NCBI RefSeq assembly: GCF_003600645.1
Contig: NZ_CP032482.1
Span: 3,348,001 to 3,412,000 of the forward strand
Direction of reading: 5' to 3'
DNA length: 64,000 nt
From: Yersinia rochesterensis
Lineage (GTDB): Bacteria > Pseudomonadota > Gammaproteobacteria > Enterobacterales > Enterobacteriaceae
Both the position numbers and the translations under genes were made by a program. Positions 51,353 to 60,760 of the stretch are shown here, in pieces (position 1 is the first letter of the stretch; the number at the start of each line of letters is the position of its first letter). A model generated the notes under the pieces. That model saw only the letters and a list, made by a program, of their open reading frames with translations, did not search any database and had not been told where the DNA came from.

Positions 51353-52069
51353 ATGTTTGAATGGATTGCCGATCCAAATGCTTGGTTGGCGCTAGGCACA
51401 CTGACTATCCTCGAGATCGTTCTCGGTATAGACAATATTATTTTCCTTTCTTTAGTGGTCGCAAAATTACCTAAAGCGCAGCAAAACAAAGCTCGCCGAA
51501 TTGGTTTGGCCGGAGCAATGTTAATGCGTTTGGCATTACTTGCTTCTATTGCTTGGGTGATCCGCCTGACGGAGCCGTTGTTTACAGTGGCCGGCCATAG
51601 CATTTCCATGCGAGATCTCATTTTGCTGCTGGGGGGCTTATTCCTGATTTGGAAAGCTAGCAAAGAAATTCATGAAACCATTGAGGGCAGTGATACAGAG
51701 CACAGCAGCAATGTCAGCTCTTTCTTTGCGGCTATCGTGCAAATCATGCTGTTGGATATCATCTTTAGCCTGGACTCAGTGATAACCGCGGTGGGGCTGT
51801 CAGACCATTTATTTATTATGATGGCTGCTGTTGTTATCGCCGTGGGCGTGATGATGTTTGCCGCCCGGCCGATTGGTGAGTTTGTTAACCGTCACCCATC
51901 CGTCAAAATGCTGGCCTTGTCTTTCCTGATTCTGGTCGGGTTTACCCTGATGTTGGAAAGTTTTCAGATTCACATTCCGAAAGGTTATATCTATTTCGCC
52001 ATGTTCTTCTCGATGGGTGTTGAAACCCTTAATCTCATGCGCGGGAAGAAAAATAAGCCAACGAAATAA
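51353..52069 (+). CDS. ygdQ: YgdQ, TerC-family integral membrane protein
   Basis: A 238-residue membrane protein of the TerC/Alx family, with about seven hydrophobic segments and the conserved acidic block LEIVLGIDNIIFLS near the N-terminus. The related IFSLDSVITAVGLSDH lies near residue 140. TerC-family proteins are linked to metal (manganese, tellurite) handling. The substrate of YgdQ is not known. It lies between mutH and tas as in E. coli; ygdR, which follows it there, is absent. Confidence 0.93.
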   Translation: MFEWIADPNAWLALGTLTILEIVLGIDNIIFLSLVVAKLPKAQQNKARRIGLAGAMLMRLALLASIAWVIRLTEPLFTVAGHSISMRDLILLLGGLFLIWKASKEIHETIEGSDTEHSSNVSSFFAAIVQIMLLDIIFSLDSVITAVGLSDHLFIMMAAVVIAVGVMMFAARPIGEFVNRHPSVKMLALSFLILVGFTLMLESFQIHIPKGYIYFAMFFSMGVETLNLMRGKKNKPTK

Positions 52070-52075
52070 AAATAT

Positions 52076-52103
52076 CGGGGGTGCGATTCGTCGCCCCCGT
52101 TTC
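52076..52103 (+). terminator. Terminator after ygdQ
   Basis: A GC-rich hairpin CGGGG...CCCCG (52076-52080 with 52095-52099) with inner GCGA/TCGC pairs and a two-base bulge is followed by TTTCC. The stem is strong, the T-run short. Confidence 0.65.
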
Positions 52104-52219
52104 CCACTATTTTCTGCACTTTCTCCTTGTCCTCTTCCCCCTGCCGCAGTGCTTAGTTATAGTCGGATAAGGCGGGTTTGACTTAGCCTGATAACTTCAG
52201 ACACAAAGGAAGGTCGGCA

Positions 52220-53260
52220 ATGCAATATCATCGTATTCCCCACAGTTCATTAGAAGTAAGCCTGCTGGGTCTGGGCACCATGACTTTTGGTGAACAAAAC
52301 AGTGAAGCCGATGCCCATGCTCAACTGGATTACGCCGTTGCAGCCGGTATTAACTTGATTGATACCGCAGAAATGTACCCGGTCCCCCCAAAGCCAGAAA
52401 CCCAAGGGTTAACTGAGCAATACATTGGTAGCTGGATAAAAGCTCGCGGTAGCCGAGACAAAATCATTTTAGCCAGCAAAGTCTCCGGGCCATCACGTGG
52501 GAGCGATAAACCCATTCGCCCCAATATGGCGCTGGATCGGAAAAATATTCGTGTCGCATTGGAAGATAGCCTCCGACGCCTCAATACCGATTATCTTGAT
52601 ATCTATCAGTTACATTGGCCGCAGCGAGAAACCAACTGCTTTGGTAAGTTGAATTATCGTTACAGTGAACAAACCGCGGTTGTCACCTTGCTCGAGACAC
52701 TGGAAGCCCTGAACGAACAGGTGCGCGCCGGTAAAATCCGTTATATCGGCGTGTCGAATGAAACACCTTGGGGTGTGATGCGTTATCTGCAACTGGCTGA
52801 AAAACATGATTTACCGCGTATCGTGTCGATTCAAAACCCCTACAGTTTGCTTAACCGCAGCTTTGAAGTGGGTTTAGCCGAGATAAGCCAACACGAAGGT
52901 GTGGAGCTGCTGGCTTATTCTAGTTTGGCGTTTGGCACTCTGAGCGGTAAATACCTGAATGGCGCACAACCTGCTGGGGCGCGTAATACTTTATTCAGCC
53001 GATTCACCCGCTATACCGGGCCACAAGCTCAGTTAGCAATAGCTGAATATGTGGCGCTAGCCAAACATCATGGGCTGGATCCCGCGCAAATGGCACTGGC
53101 TTTCGTGCGCCAGCAACCTTTTGTTGCCAGCACATTGTTGGGCGCAACCACACTGGAACAACTGAAAAGTAATATTGATAGCCAAGATGTGGTGTTGAGT
53201 CAGGAAGTATTGGATGCATTGGAAGAGATTCACACCCGTTTTACCTTTCCAGCACCATAA
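52220..53260 (+). CDS. tas: Tas, aldo-keto reductase
   Basis: NADP-dependent aldo-keto reductase; in E. coli it was found as a multicopy suppressor of a tyrosine-requiring strain, and its physiological substrate is unclear. The 346-residue protein equals the E. coli length. AKR blocks are FGEQNSEADAHAQLDYAVAA, the catalytic IDTAEMYPVP (Asp and Tyr), ILASKVSG (Lys) and IYQLHWP (His). The C-terminal substrate-binding loop RQQPFVASTLLGATTLEQL is present. Confidence 0.95.
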   Translation: MQYHRIPHSSLEVSLLGLGTMTFGEQNSEADAHAQLDYAVAAGINLIDTAEMYPVPPKPETQGLTEQYIGSWIKARGSRDKIILASKVSGPSRGSDKPIRPNMALDRKNIRVALEDSLRRLNTDYLDIYQLHWPQRETNCFGKLNYRYSEQTAVVTLLETLEALNEQVRAGKIRYIGVSNETPWGVMRYLQLAEKHDLPRIVSIQNPYSLLNRSFEVGLAEISQHEGVELLAYSSLAFGTLSGKYLNGAQPAGARNTLFSRFTRYTGPQAQLAIAEYVALAKHHGLDPAQMALAFVRQQPFVASTLLGATTLEQLKSNIDSQDVVLSQEVLDALEEIHTRFTFPAP

Positions 53261-53283
53261 TTTCTGCTCGATTCAATCGCCAA

Positions 53284-53303
53284 AAGGCCGCTTAGGCGGC
53301 CTT
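53284..53303. terminator. Hairpin between tas and lplT
   Basis: A perfect 8-bp stem AAGGCCGC/GCGGCCTT (53284-53291 with 53296-53303), loop TTAG, lies between convergent genes. T-tracts on either side are short (TTC on plus, TTTTGG on minus). Probably a bidirectional terminator. Confidence 0.6.
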
Positions 53304-53427
53304 CAGATTGCTGACAAAGTAAAATGAAGGAGAATCGTGCCGTTGGGGTCGTAGTGGCGTAAGCCACCGAAGTGCCCCTAGGTGCGGTAAATCCTTCTAT
53401 TACAGGGTTATAAGTAGGTTTAAGTTA

Positions 53428-54639
53428 TTACACCGCTTTGCGCCGCTGTTGCCGCCACTGCCAGCCCCAGAGCAGCACTATCGCCAGTGCAAATATCACG
53501 CCGAAGCCAACGCCTACTGCCACCACTGGCACTCCTAGTTTCACCACCACCGAGAACAAACCCAGCATCAGTAGCATCGCGGTGTTTTCACCCAAATTTT
53601 GTACCGCAATAGCATTGCCCGCACCGACACTATTTTTACCGCGCTCCTGCAATAAAGCATTGAGCGGAACCACAAAGAATCCGCCTAAAATCCCGATGAT
53701 AATCAACAGTAAATAAGCCATTGGCATACTGTGTTGTAGAGCAAAAATCGCCACTGCCACACCAATCAATACCCCGGCCGGTAAGCAGCGTTTCACCGTT
53801 TTTAAGGTGATAAAACGAGCCGCAGCCCCTGCCCCGACAACAATGCCAATCGCCACCATGGCATTGAGCAGTGTCGGAGTCGTGTTATCCGTAATTCCTA
53901 GCGCAATAGGCACCCACAGCACCAGTAGAAAACGCAATGTGACCCCCGCGCCCCAAAACAAGCTGGTTCCCGCCAGTGAGAAGCGTGTTTCGCCATCGCG
54001 CCATAAAATCCGGCAAGCTGCAAAGAAACTGCCGGTCATTGCCCGTGGCCGCCATGAGCTACCGGAGCGAGCGGCAGCTAACCTTGGGATAAACATATTC
54101 GCGACCACCGCAATAGCATAAACCAGCGCACACACCCCCAATGCCGCCCCCAGATGCCAATCAGCCAGCACGCCCCCGGCAACCGAGCCGAGTAAAATGG
54201 CGGCGATGGTGGAAGCTTCCATCATGCCGTTGGCTTTAACCAACTGTTCTCCGGAGGTAATTTCTCCCAAAATCCCATATTTAGCGGGTGAATAAGCCGC
54301 AGCCCCCACGCCCACCAGGCTATATCCCAAAAACGGATTAAAGCCAAAGCAGATAACCAACGCACCGGCCAGTTTCAAGCCGTTCGCCACCATCATCACC
54401 CGCCCTTTGGCAAAGCTATCGGCAAATTGCCCGACAAACGGCGCTAGAATGATATAGGTCGCGACGAATGCCATTTGTAAAATTGGCTGGCTCCAGTCGG
54501 GGTATAGCTGCTGCTTAATTAATGCCAATGTGGCGAAAAGCAGTGCGTTATCGCCAAAAGCCGAGAAAAACTGTGCGCAGAGAACCGCGACCATCCCTTT
54601 TGATAACAGTGGCTTATCTGCTAATGCTTGCTGACTCAT
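53428..54639 (-). CDS. lplT: LplT, lysophospholipid transporter
   Basis: MFS flippase that brings lysophosphatidylethanolamine across the inner membrane for re-acylation by Aas. The 403-residue protein has about twelve hydrophobic segments. Landmarks are [20 protein letters not shown] at the N-terminus, [13 protein letters not shown] near residue 115 and [14 protein letters not shown] near residue 320. Its start overlaps the end of aas by four bases (ATGA), as expected for a coupled flippase-acyltransferase pair. Confidence 0.96.
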   Translation of the reverse strand: MSQQALADKPLLSKGMVAVLCAQFFSAFGDNALLFATLALIKQQLYPDWSQPILQMAFVATYIILAPFVGQFADSFAKGRVMMVANGLKLAGALVICFGFNPFLGYSLVGVGAAAYSPAKYGILGEITSGEQLVKANGMMEASTIAAILLGSVAGGVLADWHLGAALGVCALVYAIAVVANMFIPRLAAARSGSSWRPRAMTGSFFAACRILWRDGETRFSLAGTSLFWGAGVTLRFLLVLWVPIALGITDNTTPTLLNAMVAIGIVVGAGAAARFITLKTVKRCLPAGVLIGVAVAIFALQHSMPMAYLLLIIIGILGGFFVVPLNALLQERGKNSVGAGNAIAVQNLGENTAMLLMLGLFSVVVKLGVPVVAVGVGFGVIFALAIVLLWGWQWRQQRRKAV

Positions 54640-56792
54640 GCGCTCATCTCCGGATCTTCCGCCATTTTAGTTAACGTCACAAAGTCAGGTTTGCCGCTCC
54701 CCAGCAAGGGCAAGGCATTCACCAGCCGAATATCACGCGGGACGGCCAGTTCAGGAACTCCGTTTTCCCGTGCTGCTTTGAGTAGTTTCTCGCGAGTTAT
54801 TTCACTGTCGGTGGTAAACAGCACCAAGGCTTCCCCTTTGGCGCTGTCTGTTTTCGTGGCTACCGCATGTTGCTCAGCCGGTGAAATTCGCAGTGCAAGC
54901 TGCTCGACACTCTCCAGTGAGACCATTTCTCCGGCTAATTTAGCAAAGCGCTTCATCCGGCCACGAATGGCACAAAATCCTTGTTCATCAATTGCCACAA
55001 TATCCCCGGTGTCATACCAACCGGCTTCCTGCTCACCCTGAGCATTTTCGGCTGTGGGTTGCTCCAGCACCCCTGGGTTTTCTACCCGCAGATAGCCGCG
55101 CATAATATTCGGGCCACGCAATTGTAACCGCCCGCCCTGCTCAATACCGGAGACCGGAATCACGCGGGATTCCATCGCGGGCAGAATACGGCCCACAGTA
55201 TTCACTTTGGCCGCCATCGGCACATTAATGGCCACCACTGGCGCACATTCCGTGACGCCATAACCTTCCAAAATACGAATACCAAATTTATCCTGCCAAA
55301 TCTGTTTGGTGCTATCGGCTAACTTTTCAGCGCCAGCCACCACATAACGCAAGCGGGCAAAATCATAAGGATGGGCAAAGCGGGCATAATTGCCCAAGAA
55401 TGTGGACGTGCCAAACAGCACGGTACAGTTGCGGTCATACACCAGTTCAGGTACTACCCGATAATGCAGCGGGCTGGGGTAGAGGAATACACGGCTGCCA
55501 GTCATTAACGGGGTGAATAAACCAACCGTCAGGCCAAAAGCATGGAACAGCGGCAGTGACGACATAAAACGATCACGCGGTGTGAAGTCTGCGATGGTGC
55601 GGATCTGCTCGACGTTTGCCAATAAACTGGCATGCGAATGCACCACACCTTTAGGATTACCCTCTGAGCCGGAGGTGAATAAAATCAAGGCGCTATCGTC
55701 AGCCTGCTGTGGCACCATCGCCCGACGAGGGCAACATAAATGGAATAAAATCCATAGCTTATCGGCCAGAGTCACAGTGTCTTTTAAATCTTCCAGATAG
55801 ACCCAATTAGCCTCTGTTACCTGCTCAGGCAAATGTGTCAGTTTGCCCTTTTCCAAAAACTGGCGCGAAGTGACGATAGTCTTCAATGAAGCTGCGGTAA
55901 TGGCGCTTTTTAGGCCTTTAGCGCCGGAAGTGTAGTTGAGCAGCGCCGGGATACGGCCCCGCAAAGTCGCGCCGAAAATCGCCGCAGCCGTGATTGTGGC
56001 ATTGGGCAAAAGCATCCCAACATGCTCTCCCTGCGCGGTAAAACGTTGCAGAATACGGCTGACACCTAAGATTTTCTTTAGCAGTGTTTGATAGCTATCT
56101 TCTTTAAAGGAAATGTCTTCGATGCAGGGCTTAAAGCGCCCATAGCGCGTTTGTGCGGATAGCAGCGCTTCGAATAGCGTTTCGCGCGGCACAATAGCCA
56201 TACGCGCCGCCATCATAATGGTGTGTAAACGCTCACCCGCCAACACTCGGCGGTCACGAGCACGCAGAGCTTGCGGCATGGGTAAGGGGGTTGCGGGCAG
56301 CACATGAATACTGATTTTTGGGAACCAACGGACTTTTAGCACGTCGCCCAATCGGCCAAAATGAGTAAATTCCGGGCCTTCTAAACGGATAGGAACCACC
56401 ATAGCGCCTGATTTCGCGGCCACAAATGCAGCGCCATCATAAATTTTCATCAATGAGCCGGTCACGGTAATTCGGCCCTCAGGGAATACCACCACCGGTC
56501 TGCCCTGCTCGACCATTCTGACCAAGTGTTTGATGGCCATCGGCTTGGTCGGATCAAGCGCGACAAAATCCACATAGGGCCGCAACCAGCGCATATACCA
56601 GCTTTCAGTGATGTTGGAATAGACCGCAAATACTGGTTTTATTGGGAGAAACAGCGCTAACAAAGCACCATCAAGGAAAGAAACATGATTAGGGGTAATA
56701 ATCAGCTTTTGGTGTGAAAACTGGTCAGTAATACCCTCGATGGTGACGCGAAACAACCCACGAAAAAGAGCACGTAACAAGCGATAAGCCAT
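54636..56792 (-). CDS. aas: Aas, acyl-[ACP] synthetase / 2-acylglycerophosphoethanolamine acyltransferase
   Basis: Bifunctional inner-membrane enzyme that re-acylates lysophosphatidylethanolamine using fatty acid activated on bound ACP. The 718-residue protein has an N-terminal PlsC-like acyltransferase domain with NHVSFLDG (the HX4D motif, near residue 36) and [14 protein letters not shown]-terminal AMP-binding domain starts near residue 230 ([19 protein letters not shown]). It is upstream of lplT, overlapping by four bases. Confidence 0.96.
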   Translation of the reverse strand: MAYRLLRALFRGLFRVTIEGITDQFSHQKLIITPNHVSFLDGALLALFLPIKPVFAVYSNITESWYMRWLRPYVDFVALDPTKPMAIKHLVRMVEQGRPVVVFPEGRITVTGSLMKIYDGAAFVAAKSGAMVVPIRLEGPEFTHFGRLGDVLKVRWFPKISIHVLPATPLPMPQALRARDRRVLAGERLHTIMMAARMAIVPRETLFEALLSAQTRYGRFKPCIEDISFKEDSYQTLLKKILGVSRILQRFTAQGEHVGMLLPNATITAAAIFGATLRGRIPALLNYTSGAKGLKSAITAASLKTIVTSRQFLEKGKLTHLPEQVTEANWVYLEDLKDTVTLADKLWILFHLCCPRRAMVPQQADDSALILFTSGSEGNPKGVVHSHASLLANVEQIRTIADFTPRDRFMSSLPLFHAFGLTVGLFTPLMTGSRVFLYPSPLHYRVVPELVYDRNCTVLFGTSTFLGNYARFAHPYDFARLRYVVAGAEKLADSTKQIWQDKFGIRILEGYGVTECAPVVAINVPMAAKVNTVGRILPAMESRVIPVSGIEQGGRLQLRGPNIMRGYLRVENPGVLEQPTAENAQGEQEAGWYDTGDIVAIDEQGFCAIRGRMKRFAKLAGEMVSLESVEQLALRISPAEQHAVATKTDSAKGEALVLFTTDSEITREKLLKAARENGVPELAVPRDIRLVNALPLLGSGKPDFVTLTKMAEDPEMSA

Positions 56793-56896
56793 ATCTGTTT
56801 CTCTATAACTCGATGAATATGATAAGAAGAGAATACTATAATAGTGGCTGATTTATCTGTAAGAGGAGGCTGGAAATACGCGATGAAAGAACAAAT

Positions 56897-56992
56897 AAAA
56901 AAAAACCTACGCATCTGCGTAGGTCGGTGCAAATAAAAAACTGGCTTTAACATACAGCGTATGTTGATTATTCACCAATTAATACCTCTGGG
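56897..56992 (-). ncRNA. omrA: OmrA/OmrB-type small RNA (single copy)
   Basis: On the minus strand this 96-nt segment begins CCCAGAGGTATTAATTGGTG, matching the conserved 5' seed of E. coli OmrA and OmrB. It ends with the terminator ACCTACGC/GCGTAGGT and nine T, also as in OmrA/B (only the stem bases vary). The -10 candidate TACAGT lies six bases upstream of the predicted start and the -35 is weak, as expected for an OmpR-activated promoter. Known biology: OmpR-induced, Hfq-dependent, repressing outer-membrane receptor and curli-regulator mRNAs. E. coli has two tandem copies between aas and galR; only one is visible here. Confidence 0.92.
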
Positions 56993-57125
56993 ATCACTAC
57001 TGTATCTGTTTCTGCGAACCCTCAGCCAGCAAGCAATCGCAACATTTACGTGCAAAGTGTAACCAGGAGTGAACATTGTGAGTAAGCCGAAAAGTTTTGT
57101 AATTCATTAGGGTACATTCTGCGCA

Positions 57126-59420
57126 TTAGTACAGCGCCACCTCAACCAGGCAACTCATCGCATTCGGGCCTTGCGTCAAACGAGAAGTCCCAATATCCAA
57201 TGTCAGGACATTCGGGTTACCGGATTGCTCAACCTGATGTTGTTGACTATCAATAGGTTTTTGGCTATCAATAGGTTGCTGACTACCAAAGCCGGGGTCA
57301 AACCATGCCCCTGTAGCCATCAGCACTACGCCACGAGTCACACCATCAGTAATGCGCACCCCCGCCAGACAATTACCGCGTAAGTTACTCACTTTCACCT
57401 GGCTGCCCTCAGTTATTGCACGGCTGGCCGCATCCTGCGGATGCATATAAAGAGTTTCGCGCCCTGCAGTTTTATTCCCCTGCGCCAAAGGGGCCGGATC
57501 AAGCTGGCTGTGCAAACGGTCACTCGGCTGGATAGAGATCAAATGCAGCGGCCATTGTTCCGCCTGCGGTGCGCCCAGCCATTCAATAGGGGGCTTCCAT
57601 TGTGCATGCGGAGCAAAATCATCATATTGATAACTGGCGATTTTTTCACTGAATAGCTCAATTTTACCACTCGGCGTCTGCAGTGGATTAACCTGCGGAT
57701 CAGATCGGAAAGCATCAAAGAAAACAAACTCTTTCTGTGGAGCCGGTAAATCCACATGCCCCCGTTGCCAGAAAGTATCGAAATCAGGCCATTCCACCCC
57801 ATGAGGCTGTTGCGCGGCACCACATTCTTGATAGATATGCTTGATCCACGTCATTTCATCGCGCCCCTCAGTAAAGGTGTCGCGATAACCGAGCCGCTCA
57901 GCCAAATCAGCAAAAATATCGAAATCGTGTCGGGCTTGATGCTGCGGGGCAATGGCCTGATGCATCGCCAAGACATAGCGGTCTCGAGACGAGCCACCAA
58001 TATCATTGCGCTCCAGCGAACTGGTCACCGGCAACACGATATCGGCCATTTTAGCCGCGGGTGTCCACCAGATATCCTGCACAATCACGGTATCCGGCTT
58101 TTGCCAGCCCTCCACCAGCCGGTTTAATTGCTGATGATGATGGAAAGGGTTGCCACCCGCCCAGTGCACCAGATGAATGTCGGGGTAGGTATGAGTTTCG
58201 CCCTGAAATTGATAAGGTTGCCCCGGTTGCAGCAACATGTCACAAATCCGCGCCACGGGGATCGCCAGCCCAGATGGATTTTTCCCCACCGACATAGTTG
58301 GCCCTGGGGTATCAATTCTGGGGTTACCCACGCCATTCATTGAGCCGTGACCAAATGAGAAACCGCCACCAGGCAAGCCCACTTGCCCTAACATGGCGGA
58401 TAACGCGATTACCATCCAGTAAGGTTGTTCACCACGGTGTGCGCGCTGAACTGAATAGGAGCAAGTCATAAAGCTACGCACACCAATAAGTTGCTGTGCT
58501 AACTGACTTATTCTTGCCGCCGGAATGCCGGTGATTTCACTGGCCCAGTCTGGCGTTTTCGCGACTCCATCACTCACTCCACGAATGTAATCGGCTAATT
58601 GCTCATAGCCCACACAGTGGCTAGCCAGAAAAGCACGGTCTTCTCCCCCAACCCGCTGAATTTCATATGCCAGCGCCAGCATCAATGCCACATCGGTATT
58701 CGGGCGAATGGGTATCCATTCCGCATTAACAAAGTCTGGGCAGTCATCGCGCATCGGGCTGATGTTAATCACCGGCGTCCCTTTTTTTGCCAATTTCTCC
58801 AGCCAGGGTTTTAATGAGTGCTCCGCTGAACCGCCAGAGGATACCTGAGCATTTTTCAAGGCTAATCCACCAAAGGCGATAAACAGCTCGCAGTGCTCGA
58901 CCACACTCGGCCAAGACGTCACTCTGCCGGTCAGTGGGCTAAAAGTCCCTATCACATAGGGTAAGAAAAACTGCGCCGAACCCCAACTGTAGTTACCAAG
59001 TTGATCAACCCCCCCACCGCCACCGAAATAGAAACGCCGAACTAATGAGCGAGCGTGATGTAAACGCCCAGCAGAAGACCAGCCATAGGAACCGGTAAAT
59101 AGCCCTGATGGGCCATATTTGTCCCTCACACGGCGATTCTCTGCTGCGACTAAATCCAGTGCAACATCCCAATCCACCTCAACAAAATCTTCCCGTCCAC
59201 GCAAAGTGCGGTCACTTTTTTCCCGGTGCTGTAACCACGAGCGACGTACTGCGGGTTTGCGGATACGTCTGTCGGAATAGACCATTGGGACAATGGAATC
59301 CAGCAAGGGTGACGGATTGGAGTCATCGGCAAAAGGTTCGCAGCGAATTAATTTGCCATCCTCAACGACGGCGGTGTATGCGCCCCAGTGGGCAAGCTGG
59401 GGGTAACGGGTGATGGACAT
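57126..59420 (-). CDS. BisC/TorA-family molybdopterin oxidoreductase (probable cytosolic sulfoxide or N-oxide reductase)
   Basis: A 764-residue molybdopterin-guanine-dinucleotide enzyme of the DMSO reductase family. It aligns with E. coli BisC through GSYGWSSAGRLHHAR near residue 115 and WAGGNPFHHHQQLNRLV near residue 430. NYSWGSAQ (residue about 145) carries the Ser expected to ligand molybdenum. The C-terminal blocks TPSGKIELFS and NPNVLTLDIGTSRLTQGPN follow. There is no N-terminal Cys motif for an iron-sulfur cluster and no Tat signal, so it probably works in the cytosol like BisC. I chose the ATG at 59420 (MSITRYPQLAHWG); the upstream in-frame ATG (59435) is also possible. A short PIDSQ tandem repeat sits in the C-terminal region. 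The substrate cannot be told from sequence. Confidence 0.85.
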   Translation of the reverse strand: MSITRYPQLAHWGAYTAVVEDGKLIRCEPFADDSNPSPLLDSIVPMVYSDRRIRKPAVRRSWLQHREKSDRTLRGREDFVEVDWDVALDLVAAENRRVRDKYGPSGLFTGSYGWSSAGRLHHARSLVRRFYFGGGGGVDQLGNYSWGSAQFFLPYVIGTFSPLTGRVTSWPSVVEHCELFIAFGGLALKNAQVSSGGSAEHSLKPWLEKLAKKGTPVINISPMRDDCPDFVNAEWIPIRPNTDVALMLALAYEIQRVGGEDRAFLASHCVGYEQLADYIRGVSDGVAKTPDWASEITGIPAARISQLAQQLIGVRSFMTCSYSVQRAHRGEQPYWMVIALSAMLGQVGLPGGGFSFGHGSMNGVGNPRIDTPGPTMSVGKNPSGLAIPVARICDMLLQPGQPYQFQGETHTYPDIHLVHWAGGNPFHHHQQLNRLVEGWQKPDTVIVQDIWWTPAAKMADIVLPVTSSLERNDIGGSSRDRYVLAMHQAIAPQHQARHDFDIFADLAERLGYRDTFTEGRDEMTWIKHIYQECGAAQQPHGVEWPDFDTFWQRGHVDLPAPQKEFVFFDAFRSDPQVNPLQTPSGKIELFSEKIASYQYDDFAPHAQWKPPIEWLGAPQAEQWPLHLISIQPSDRLHSQLDPAPLAQGNKTAGRETLYMHPQDAASRAITEGSQVKVSNLRGNCLAGVRITDGVTRGVVLMATGAWFDPGFGSQQPIDSQKPIDSQQHQVEQSGNPNVLTLDIGTSRLTQGPNAMSCLVEVALY

Positions 59421-59710
59421 AGCTATCTCAAACAATTAAATAGATCATAAAAGTAACATTTACCCAGCAGTAAACCCAAAGCACAATTTTGACTAAACCT
59501 AAATGTTTTGGACTAAGCAGGTACTGATGTTTTTTTTGTTCGCTGTCTGGCGATGTGACTTTTTTTGTCGCCCATCCGGGGGTAATGTTCCTAATTTTCG
59601 ATGCTGCGCTTTTTTCTCACTAAGTTGCGATCATCCCCCCTTGCGGAGCGCCCTGTTTTCCGCAAAACTGGGCGATGTAAGCGATTACCCTGAAAATTTC
59701 TGGAAGAAAA

Positions 59711-60742
59711 ATGGCCACTATTAAGGATGTTGCCAAGCTGGCGGGTGTTTCCGTCGCGACGGTATCTCGTGTTATCAATAATTCGCCCAAGGCCAGTGAA
59801 ACATCAAGAAAAGCGGTATGTGACGCTATGGAGCAGTTGCAATATCACCCGAATGCCAATGCTCGGGCGCTGGCGCAACAATCAACAGAAACCGTCGGTA
59901 TGATTGTCTCTGATGTATCCGACCCCTTCTTTGGCTCAATGGTCAAAGCCGTCGAGCAAGTGGCTTATGCCACCGGTAATTTTCTATTGATTGGAAACGG
60001 TTACCATGAAGAGGAAAAAGAGCGCCAGGCTATCGAACAACTGATCCGCCATCGCTGTGCCGCGCTGGTCGTCCATGCCAAAAAATTATCCGATGAGGAA
60101 TTGACATCATTAATGCAGCAAATTCCCGGTATGGTGTTGATTAACCGCACTTTACCCGGTTTTGAAGCTCGCTGTGTCGCATTAGATGATCGTTACGGTG
60201 CCTGGCTGGCAACCCGCCATCTGATTCAACAAGGTCATAAACGGATTGCGATTATTTGCTCCAATCATCAGATTTCAGATGCTATTGATCGGCTGCAAGG
60301 TTATCTGGATGCACTGGAAGAGTTTGGTCTGCCGGTTGACGACCGCTTAATTTCCTACAGTACGCCAGATGAAATCGGCGGTGAGCAAGCCATGACCGAG
60401 CTACTTGGCCGCGGCAAACACTTCACCGCGGTCACCTGTTACAATGATTCGATGGCGGCTGGAGCATTATCCGTGCTCAGTGATAACAGTATCGAGGTGC
60501 CGCAAGAGATCTCACTGATCGGTTTTGACGATGTGTTGATCTCGCGTTATTTGCGCCCTCGCCTGACCACCATTCGCTATCCGGTGGTAGCGATGGCAAC
60601 TCAGGCGGCAGAATTAGCATTGGCGCTCGCCAATAACACGCCACTGCCCGAAATCACTAATATGTTCAGCCCAACACTGGTGCGCCGCCATTCAGTCGCT
60701 AGCCCACAAACTAATATTAACTCCCCACTGGCAGATGAGTGA
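59711..60742 (+). CDS. galR: GalR, galactose operon repressor
   Basis: LacI-family repressor that turns off galactose uptake and catabolism until galactose binds. The 343-residue protein has the N-terminal helix-turn-helix MATIKDVAKLAGVSVATVSR and hinge residues HPNANARALAQQ. The periplasmic-binding-like effector core follows, with FLLIGNGYHEEEKERQAIEQ and IGFDDVLISRYLRPRLTT. It aligns better with GalR than GalS (for example EQLIRHRCAALVVHAK), and it is beside lysA as in E. coli. The 290-bp region upstream shows no GalR-type palindrome that I could recognise. Confidence 0.94.
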   Translation: MATIKDVAKLAGVSVATVSRVINNSPKASETSRKAVCDAMEQLQYHPNANARALAQQSTETVGMIVSDVSDPFFGSMVKAVEQVAYATGNFLLIGNGYHEEEKERQAIEQLIRHRCAALVVHAKKLSDEELTSLMQQIPGMVLINRTLPGFEARCVALDDRYGAWLATRHLIQQGHKRIAIICSNHQISDAIDRLQGYLDALEEFGLPVDDRLISYSTPDEIGGEQAMTELLGRGKHFTAVTCYNDSMAAGALSVLSDNSIEVPQEISLIGFDDVLISRYLRPRLTTIRYPVVAMATQAAELALALANNTPLPEITNMFSPTLVRRHSVASPQTNINSPLADE

Positions 60743-60760
60743 GGCATTGGGTCACTATGA

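Noticed and set aside
53340..53390. Inverted repeat with GTGGC/GCCAC and outer GGGG/CCCC, possible small RNA
   Set aside because: No promoter or T-run could be recognised and the stem has internal mismatches; too weak to list as a gene.
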